A DNA stretch of 19,606 nt from Acidimicrobiia bacterium (GTDB lineage: Bacteria > Actinomycetota > Acidimicrobiia > UBA5794 > JAOTWH01): contig JAOTWH010000017.1 in NCBI GenBank assembly GCA_029863035.1, positions 1 through 19,606 of the forward strand, given 5' to 3'. The notes below the pieces were generated by a model, which was not told where the DNA came from, did no database searches, and was given only the letters and a program-made list of their open reading frames with translations. Positions 14,635 through 19,606 of the stretch are shown one piece after another (positions within the stretch are counted from its first letter, which is position 1; each line of letters opens with the position of its first letter). Position numbers and translations under genes: made by a program.

Positions 14635-15608
14635 CAGTCCTGCAACGACGGGTCGAGTGCGTCGCGCAACCCATCACCCAACAGGTTGAAGCCAAGCACG
14701 GTGAGCATGATCATGAGTCCCGGGAAGAACACCAGGTGCGGGGCGGTGAAAACTTGGTTGCGCTCCGACGCCAGCATGGTCCCCCACTCAGCCGACGGCG
14801 GCTGCGCCCCCAGTCCCAGGAACGAAAGTCCGGCCACGTCGAGAATGGCTGTCGCCAACCCAAGCGTCGCCAGCACTACCAACGGCGTTAGGGCATTGGG
14901 AACAACTCGGGTCCACAAGATGCGCACGCTCGATGCCCCCAGTGAGCGCGATGCAGCCACATAGTCGAGCTCCTTGATAGAGAGAACTCCGGCGCGCATC
15001 ACCCTGGCGTAGACCGGAATCGAAACGATCACTACCCCCAACATGGCGTTGCGGATCCCTGGGCCGAGCACTGCGACGATGGCGATAGCCAACAAGAAAG
15101 ACGGGAAACCGAGAACCACATCCATGATGCGCATGATGATGTTGTCTGCCCAACCGCTCCAGAATCCGGCTATGGAGCCCAGCAGTGCGCCGATCGTGAC
15201 AGCGACCACCACCACGGTGATTCCCACCAGAAGGCTGATCCGAGAACCGTAGACGACCCGGGAGAATTCGTCCCGCACGTTGCCGTCGGTGCCCAGCAGG
15301 TGCTGAGGTTGGTCTTCGCTGTCGCAACGGAACATGCCGATGAAGTCGAGGGCGTCGTAACAGGGGGCGGTGCGCCGTTTCACACCCTCTTCCTTGCCGA
15401 TAAGCACCTCGTTCGGCGCGAAAGGAGCGATGAGAGGAGCGAGTAGCGCCATCAGAATTAGGCCGCCAATGAGCACCATTCCAATCTGTCCGGTGCGACG
15501 ACGACGCAACCGGCCGAATGCTCCCTTCCACAGCGATGTCGGCTTTTCAAGCAGGAAGTCACTGTCGGGCTCTGTGGCATAGGGGTTGCGGCGCAGGAAG
15601 TTCGTCAT
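14634..15608 (-). CDS. oppC: Oligopeptide ABC transporter permease OppC
   Basis: 324 residues; inner-membrane permease subunit. A cytoplasmic N-terminus (DFLLEKPTSLWKGAFGRLRRRRTGQIG) precedes the first membrane helix, followed by the OppC N-terminal external loop with HLLGTDGNVRDEFSRVVYGSRISL and five more helices. The EAA coupling motif is YVAASRSLGASSVRILWTRVVPN. The C-terminus GDGLRDALDPSLQD is typical of the family. The start is ATG 15608 (MTNFLRRN) with GGAGTGAG just upstream; the longer open frame upstream lies inside oppB. Only four bases separate it from the oppB stop. Confidence 0.95.
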   Translation of the reverse strand: MTNFLRRNPYATEPDSDFLLEKPTSLWKGAFGRLRRRRTGQIGMVLIGGLILMALLAPLIAPFAPNEVLIGKEEGVKRRTAPCYDALDFIGMFRCDSEDQPQHLLGTDGNVRDEFSRVVYGSRISLLVGITVVVVAVTIGALLGSIAGFWSGWADNIIMRIMDVVLGFPSFLLAIAIVAVLGPGIRNAMLGVVIVSIPVYARVMRAGVLSIKELDYVAASRSLGASSVRILWTRVVPNALTPLVVLATLGLATAILDVAGLSFLGLGAQPPSAEWGTMLASERNQVFTAPHLVFFPGLMIMLTVLGFNLLGDGLRDALDPSLQD

Positions 15609-15612
15609 CTGC

Positions 15613-16692
15613 TCACTCCAACCTGATCCGGGGGTCGAGATAGCCGTATGAAATGTCGACCAGCAGATTGATGATGACGTAACCGCTGGCAGCCACCACA
15701 GTGACGGCCTGGACGACGGGGAAATCGCGCGAGGTAATCGCCTCGACCAGGGCAGTGCCAACCCCAGCCAGCCCGAAGATGCTTTCTGTGAGCACCGCCC
15801 CCGCCAACAGTGCCCCCATCTGCAGGCCCACCACCGTTACCACCGGCAGCATGGCATTGCGCAGTGCATGGCGCCCAATGACGGTGCGCTCTCGAGCGCC
15901 CTTGGCGCGGGCCGTCCGCACGTAGTCGCGACCGAGCACGTCGAGCAGCGAAGAACGGGTGATGCGGGCGATAACCGCCATCGGAATGGTCGCCAAGGCC
16001 ACCGCAGGCAGAATTAAATGCCTGATGCTGTCGCCCAGTACCTCCCAATCCCCTGTGATAAGCGAATTGAAGATGAAGTGATTTGAAATGAACTCCAAGA
16101 CGTTGCCAAAGAACCCATCTTCGTTCACGCTCCAGCCCCACGCTTCGTAGAACGGAATCGAGCTGAGTCCAGCCGATAGCCGGCCAGACGGAGGTAACTC
16201 AAAGATCGTGTCCTTCATGATGAGCGCAAAAAAGTAGGCCAACAACAATCCAAGCCAGAAGACGGGCATCGACACCCCAACGTTGGCGACAACCATGGCG
16301 CCGACGTCTGCCGCCTTGTTGTGTTTCATGGCGGCGACCACGCCGAGCGGGATGCCTATGGCCAGCGCCACCAGAAGCGCCGTCAAAGCCAGCTCGATCG
16401 TCAGCGGCAGGCGCTCCACGAGCATCTGTGACACCGGCCGGGAAAAGCGGATCGAGTCGCCGAAGTCGCCTTGCACCATCTGCCCCATGTACTTGACGTA
16501 CTGCACTGGCAGTGCTTCGTTGAGCCCGTTCTCCTCTGCGAAGAGATCGCAAGCCTCGGTAGTGGCCTTCTCGCCAAGCATGGACTTGCATGGATCACCG
16601 GGGATGGAGCGGACGAGCAGGAAGGTCACCAGCATGATCCCGAGAAGGACCGGGATAGCTAACAACAGCCTTCGGGTAACGAATTGCACCAT
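15613..16692 (-). CDS. oppB: Oligopeptide ABC transporter permease OppB
   Basis: 359 residues; inner-membrane permease subunit. The N-terminus VTRRLLLAIPVLLGIMLVTFLLVRSIPGDP is the OppB signature start. It is followed by GDFGDSIRFSRPVSQMLVERLPLTIELAL, an external insert at ~170-215, and the EAA motif in YVRTARAKGARERTVIGRHALRNAMLPVV. The end ISYGYLDPRIRLE is standard for the family. ATG 16692 fits the family, though no Shine-Dalgarno is visible. It follows the receptor gene after a 73-bp gap holding two hairpins, which may lower its expression relative to the receptor. Confidence 0.95.
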   Translation of the reverse strand: MVQFVTRRLLLAIPVLLGIMLVTFLLVRSIPGDPCKSMLGEKATTEACDLFAEENGLNEALPVQYVKYMGQMVQGDFGDSIRFSRPVSQMLVERLPLTIELALTALLVALAIGIPLGVVAAMKHNKAADVGAMVVANVGVSMPVFWLGLLLAYFFALIMKDTIFELPPSGRLSAGLSSIPFYEAWGWSVNEDGFFGNVLEFISNHFIFNSLITGDWEVLGDSIRHLILPAVALATIPMAVIARITRSSLLDVLGRDYVRTARAKGARERTVIGRHALRNAMLPVVTVVGLQMGALLAGAVLTESIFGLAGVGTALVEAITSRDFPVVQAVTVVAASGYVIINLLVDISYGYLDPRIRLE

Positions 16693-16701
16693 GGGAAACG
16701 A

Positions 16702-16731
16702 GTGAGGCGCACCCTAACGGGTGCGCCTCAC
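16702..16731 (-). terminator. Strong stem-loop between oppA and oppB (attenuator or partial terminator)
   Basis: A perfect 13-bp inverted repeat: GTGAGGCGCACCC (16702-16714), loop TAAC, GGGTGCGCCTCAC (16719-16731). It lies 35 bp past the receptor stop and ten bases before oppB. There is no U-run in the transcribed (minus) direction, so a factor-dependent stop or an mRNA-end stabiliser is more likely than a full intrinsic terminator. In binding-protein transporter operons such hairpins commonly raise receptor over permease levels. Confidence 0.7.
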
Positions 16732-16740
16732 CAGTGTTAT

Positions 16741-16756
16741 CGCTCCCGCCGGAGCG
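16741..16756 (-). terminator. Second, smaller stem-loop after oppA
   Basis: CGCTCC (16741-16746), loop CGCC, GGAGCG (16751-16756). It lies directly after the receptor stop and in tandem with the larger hairpin; it may help to stabilise the receptor mRNA 3' end. Confidence 0.4.
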
Positions 16757-16765
16757 GGAAGCCGA

Positions 16766-18526
16766 TTACTCGTCTGCCGGTGGCGGCGGGTTGATCAGGT
16801 TGCCCCACAGGCCGCTGTAGTACGAGAAGATTCCCGTATTGCCAACGTGCAACGGGTTGTCGGCATCGATGCCGGCGGCAAACGACACGATGACATCGTT
16901 GGCGTCGAAGGTGCTGCCGTCGTGGAAGGTGACACCCTCACGCAGGCTGCAGGTCCACACCGTTGCATTCTCGTTGCCCGTGCAGTCCGTGGCCAACCGC
17001 GGCTCAACAATACCCGAGTCGATGGCGTAGCCCAGCAGCGGCTCGACTACTTGCTGGCACGGAGCCAGCGACTCGCCGTCGGTCTCATCGGCGCAGTACA
17101 AGCTGATCGGCTCGGCGTTCTGCATGAACACGAAGGTGTCCTTGCCCGGGTCGGCCCGGTGGAACAACGGCGCTCCGAAGGGTCGGAAATGAGCGTTGTC
17201 GACCGTTGCCAGGGCGGCCGACGCCGAGGCGCCGTTGGCGATGGGGACCATCGGCACCAGCTCCCTGATGGCATTGTTGGCCGCCTCGTAGACCGGCGCT
17301 GCCACAGCGGCGTCAGCGATGGTGGCCCCTTCATCCAAGAGCTCGTAGATCTCCGGATGTGGCGTGCCGAACCCGGCGTAGGTCTTCCCGAAGTGGAAAT
17401 CCAAGAAGTTGGTCACGTGCGGATAGTCCGCACCCCAACCCAGCAGATACAACCCGTCGTAGCGGCCATTGGTGGATTCGTCGATGAACTCACCCGACTC
17501 CACCACCACAACCTCGGCTGTGATGCCGAGGTTCTCCTCGAGCTGAGTTTGGAACTCCACTGCCACCAGGCCGGGCTCGGGCAGATAGCCGCGGAACACG
17601 TCCCGGTAATAGATCGTCGTGTCGAATCCATCCGGGAAGCCAGCCTCGGCCAACAAGGCGCGGCCTGCCTCCGCATCGAATTCGTACCAGTCGTCTCCTT
17701 CACAGGCCAGCTCGATAGAGCATGGAGTGAAGTGCGAGGCAACCTGTGACCCCACGGGGTAGAAGTTGTCGACGACGCGCTGACGATCGATACCCATGGC
17801 GATGGCTTGACGCACCTTGACGTCGGCGAACACGGTGTCGCCGCCAGGAGTGCCGAAAGGATCGAGGTCGCTCGTTATCGCCAGATACAACACGTTGGGA
17901 TTGGCTACCGGTATGAAGGTCAGGCTGTCGTCTCCCTGGACGGTCTCGAAGTCGTCAGGGCTCAGGTTGGTGATCTGGTCTACGTTGCCCGACTGAAGCT
18001 CCAGCAAACGCTGCGCGCCCTCTGTTGCCCAGCGGAAGACCAGCGTCTCATAGGGCGCAGGGTCACCCCAGTAGTCGTCGAACCTGGAGAAGTTCACGCT
18101 GTCGCCACGGTTCCAGGAATCGAGAGCCCAGGGACCGGTCCCGATCGGATTATCGAGCGGGGCGCCTCCGGTAGCCTCGAGATGCTCTTCCGGCTGGACG
18201 CCGAATGGAGTGAACGCTGCGATGGCCTTGAAGGCCGGCACCGGCGAGCACATGTTGAACGTGACCTCGTACTCAGCAGTGGCCTCGACCGAGCTGATGA
18301 CGCCGCCGTAATCGCAGTCGGGTGCCACCACCGACTTGCCTTCGAAGTCGCCGCCTGACGGTGCGTCGGTCGCGGCCGGTGCGTCGGTCGCGGCCGGTGC
18401 GTCGGTAGCTGACGGTGCGTCGGTAGCTGACGGTGCGTCGGTAGTTGGAGATGCTTCGTCGTCGCTGCATGCGGCAGCGACCATCATGAATGCAGCCAGG
18501 ATGGCTAGCAGTTTCAAGAATTTCAT
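16766..18526 (-). CDS. Circularly permuted oligopeptide-binding lipoprotein (SBP_bac_5 family, OppA role)
   Basis: 586 residues; the extracytoplasmic receptor of the opp importer. Signal peptide MKFLKLLAILAAFMMVAAAC with lipobox Cys20, then a repeated TDAPSA linker to about residue 58. The family blocks that follow are all recognisable but rotated. First come blocks normally in the middle and C-terminal part: ISSVEATAEYEVTFNMCSPVPAF, IGTGPWALDSW near 130, VKVRQAIAMGIDRQRVV, ALLAEAGFPDGF, LGWGADYPHVTNFL near 360, ELVPMVPI. Then, from about residue 463 to the end, comes the block that normally starts the mature protein: DTFVFMQNAEPISLYCADETDGES, then ATDCTGNENATVWTCSLREGVTFHDGSTFDANDVIVSF (530-548), ending FSYYSGLWGNLINPPPPADE. 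The start is ATG 18526, with AAGGA seven bases upstream. The open frame continues upstream to 19438, but that part is antisense to another gene. Confidence 0.9.
   Translation of the reverse strand: MKFLKLLAILAAFMMVAAACSDDEASPTTDAPSATDAPSATDAPAATDAPAATDAPSGGDFEGKSVVAPDCDYGGVISSVEATAEYEVTFNMCSPVPAFKAIAAFTPFGVQPEEHLEATGGAPLDNPIGTGPWALDSWNRGDSVNFSRFDDYWGDPAPYETLVFRWATEGAQRLLELQSGNVDQITNLSPDDFETVQGDDSLTFIPVANPNVLYLAITSDLDPFGTPGGDTVFADVKVRQAIAMGIDRQRVVDNFYPVGSQVASHFTPCSIELACEGDDWYEFDAEAGRALLAEAGFPDGFDTTIYYRDVFRGYLPEPGLVAVEFQTQLEENLGITAEVVVVESGEFIDESTNGRYDGLYLLGWGADYPHVTNFLDFHFGKTYAGFGTPHPEIYELLDEGATIADAAVAAPVYEAANNAIRELVPMVPIANGASASAALATVDNAHFRPFGAPLFHRADPGKDTFVFMQNAEPISLYCADETDGESLAPCQQVVEPLLGYAIDSGIVEPRLATDCTGNENATVWTCSLREGVTFHDGSTFDANDVIVSFAAGIDADNPLHVGNTGIFSYYSGLWGNLINPPPPADE
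18360..18449. repeat. Five tandem 18-bp repeats in the receptor linker
   Basis: Units start at 18360, 18378, 18396, 18414 and 18432. Units 1 and 2 are identical (GGTGCGTCGGTCGCGGCC), units 3 and 4 are identical with a changed end (...GTAGCTGAC), and unit 5 has diverged. On the minus strand they encode the hexapeptide TDAP(S/A)A that tethers the receptor to its lipid anchor. The pairwise identity suggests recent unit duplication; copy changes keep the frame. Confidence 0.9.
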
Positions 18527-18547
18527 TAGGGGATCCTTCTTCCTCCT

Positions 18548-18564
18548 CCAGGGGGTTCCCCTGG
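18548..18564 (-). promoter_or_regulatory. Hairpin in the 5' leader of the opp operon
   Basis: A perfect 7-bp inverted repeat, CCAGGGG (18548-18554) and CCCCTGG (18558-18564), with a 3-base loop. It lies just upstream of the receptor's ribosome binding region (AAGGA at 18534-18538 and GGAGGAGG-like bases between). It could modulate translation or mRNA stability, or be an operator; nothing in the window says which. Confidence 0.4.
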
Positions 18565-18629
18565 ACTTGATAAAAACACTAGCGGCGTTGCGCCCTGGCG
18601 GCACCTCCATAACCACCGCAAGAGGCCAT

Positions 18630-18658
18630 CTGACCACTCTTAGCCTGCTTCCTAGACT
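18630..18658 (+). promoter_or_regulatory. Candidate leaderless promoter of the class-V PLP enzyme
   Basis: CTGACC (18630-18635), a 17-bp spacer, and TAGACT (18653-18658), six bases before ATG 18665. With that spacing transcription would begin at or next to the start codon, and the gene has no Shine-Dalgarno, so a leaderless message fits. Confidence 0.4.
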
Positions 18659-18664
18659 CTTTCG

Positions 18665-19606
18665 ATGGCCTCTCCTCTCGCTGAATACTGGTCGCTCGAT
18701 CCCTCGGTGGATTTCCTCAACCACGGCTCGTTCGGCGCCTGCCCCATACCCGTTCTCGACCACCAGGCGCGCCTGAGAGACAGCCTCGAAGCCGATCCGG
18801 TTCGATTCATGACCGAGGAGCTGGAGCCGCTGATCGACAAGGCAACCATCGCCCTGGCCAACTTCATCGGGTCGGACCCAGCCGACGTTGTCCCGGTGTC
18901 TAACGCAACTGGCGGCGTGAGTGCCGTGCTGCGCTCGTTGCGGTTCGAGCCGGGCGATGAACTGCTCACCACCGACCACGCTTACAACGCGTGTCGTAAC
19001 GCACTCGAGTTCGTTGCTGCCAGGGCGGGAGCCAAGGTCGTCGTAGCGAACATCCCGTATCCCATCGAGTCGCCCCACCAGGTCACCGAAGCGGTCTTGG
19101 CGAAGGTGAATCCCCGGACCGCGCTTGCGATGCTTGACCACGTCACGAGCGACACGGCGCTGGTGTTCCCTATCGCCGAACTTGTAAGTGCCTTGCAGGA
19201 GCGCGGCATCGACACCCTGGTCGACGGTGCCCATGGTCCGGGAATGGTGCCCCTTGGCGTCGAAGAGTTGGGGGCCGCCTACTACACGGGTAACTGTCAC
19301 AAGTGGCTGTGCGCACCAAAGGGGGCGGCGTTCCTGCACGTGAGGCCAGATCGCCAAGCCGGAATCATGCCGCCAGTCATCAGCCACGGAGCCAACTCGA
19401 CTCGAACCGACCGATCCCAGTTTCAACTGATGTTCCAATGGACCGGCACTGCCGACCCCAGCGCTTTCCTGGCCGTGCCTGCTGCGCTGGAGTTCATGGG
19501 CGGCTTGGTGGGTGGTGGCTGGCCCGAGGTGATGGCCACCAACCGCTCTCTGGTTCTGGCAGGGCGAGACACGGTGTGCAACGCGCTGGGAGTCGATCCG
19601 GCGGCA
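18665..19606 (+). CDS. Class-V PLP-dependent enzyme, isopenicillin-N epimerase-like, N-terminal part
   Basis: 314 residues visible, with the frame open at the right edge; such proteins are usually near 380-400 residues, so the C-terminal domain is missing. Fold-type I, aminotransferase class V: FLNHGSFGACP near 17-27, SNATGGVSAVLRSL (phosphate region), TTDHAYNACRNALEF, DHVTSDTALVFPI, LVDGAHGPGMVPL (cofactor-ring Asp), and GNCHKWLCAPKGAAFLHV with the Schiff-base Lys at 213. It is closest in look to CefD-type isopenicillin-N epimerases and related aminotransferase-like proteins. Such annotation is often only by homology and no beta-lactam genes are present, so a general amino-acid-related role is as likely. 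It is divergent from the opp operon. Confidence 0.88.
   Translation, partial: MASPLAEYWSLDPSVDFLNHGSFGACPIPVLDHQARLRDSLEADPVRFMTEELEPLIDKATIALANFIGSDPADVVPVSNATGGVSAVLRSLRFEPGDELLTTDHAYNACRNALEFVAARAGAKVVVANIPYPIESPHQVTEAVLAKVNPRTALAMLDHVTSDTALVFPIAELVSALQERGIDTLVDGAHGPGMVPLGVEELGAAYYTGNCHKWLCAPKGAAFLHVRPDRQAGIMPPVISHGANSTRTDRSQFQLMFQWTGTADPSAFLAVPAALEFMGGLVGGGWPEVMATNRSLVLAGRDTVCNALGVDPAA

Noticed and set aside
18360..18449. CRISPR-like repeat
   Set aside because: The units are contiguous 18-mers without spacers and lie in frame inside a coding linker.
18527..19438. N-terminal extension of the receptor frame to 890 residues
   Set aside because: The added part is antisense to the class-V PLP enzyme. 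The lipoprotein signal and ribosome binding site place the start at 18526.
18665..19606. Beta-lactam biosynthesis locus
   Set aside because: Only a CefD-like homologue is present; no synthetase, cyclase or acyltransferase accompanies it, and this family is often misnamed.

Overview
The window is GC-rich bacterial DNA. Its gene content (Lhr-type helicase, a lipoprotein with a DUF4015 glycosidase-like domain, small secreted CHxTNS protein, GTG/TTG starts, genes with no visible Shine-Dalgarno beside genes with very strong ones) suggests a high-GC Actinomycetota, possibly of the Acidimicrobiia type. That placement is an inference; no rRNA or marker gene settles it. Nearly all of the window is coding, with three non-coding places of interest.

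Layout. 1-1653 (-): the N-terminal 551 residues of an Lhr-family DNA helicase running off the left edge. 1711-1831: a cluster of three near-perfect hairpins with inverted ends, resembling a small palindromic repeat element. 1853-1927 (+): tRNA-Val(TAC). 1928-3569: a small islet carrying a PAS-like/GAF/GGDEF diguanylate cyclase (-), bounded on the far side by a second 21-bp copy of the tRNA 3' end, as if it had been inserted into the tRNA gene; no integrase is present. 3603-3920 (-): a small secreted protein. 4075-9110 (+): secreted SGNH hydrolase, 56-residue small protein, PEBP-family protein, DUF4015 lipoprotein, O-antigen-ligase-like membrane protein with a TPR tail. 9146-10569 (-): dienelactone hydrolase followed by MsrA. 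10736-11812 (+): a second diguanylate cyclase (GAF-GGDEF). 11809-12015 (-): a small four-cysteine protein. 12193-12633 (+): hotdog thioesterase. 12630-18526 (-): a complete five-gene oligopeptide ABC transporter operon in the order oppA-B-C-D-F. 18665 to the right edge (+): a class-V PLP enzyme resembling isopenicillin-N epimerase, incomplete.

The most unusual item is the substrate-binding lipoprotein of the opp operon (16766-18526). Its sequence blocks are all recognisable as the SBP_bac_5 family, but they occur in rotated order: the block that normally starts the mature protein (ending in the LREGVTFHDG motif) is at the very C-terminus, and the protein begins in the middle of the family. 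It is one continuous frame with a good ribosome binding site, lipobox and linker, so it looks like a natural circular permutation. The second point of interest is the tRNA-bounded diguanylate cyclase islet. Two convergent gene pairs end in shared 4-bp palindromic stops (TTAA and CTAG), leaving no room for terminators between them.

Functionally, the opp genes form one import machine: lipid-anchored receptor, two permeases and two ATPases. The start-stop overlaps and a hairpin after the receptor gene suggest coupled translation and a higher dose of receptor than of permease. The other genes are mostly independent housekeeping, envelope and signalling functions. Two c-di-GMP synthases with intact active and inhibitory sites lie within 9 kb.
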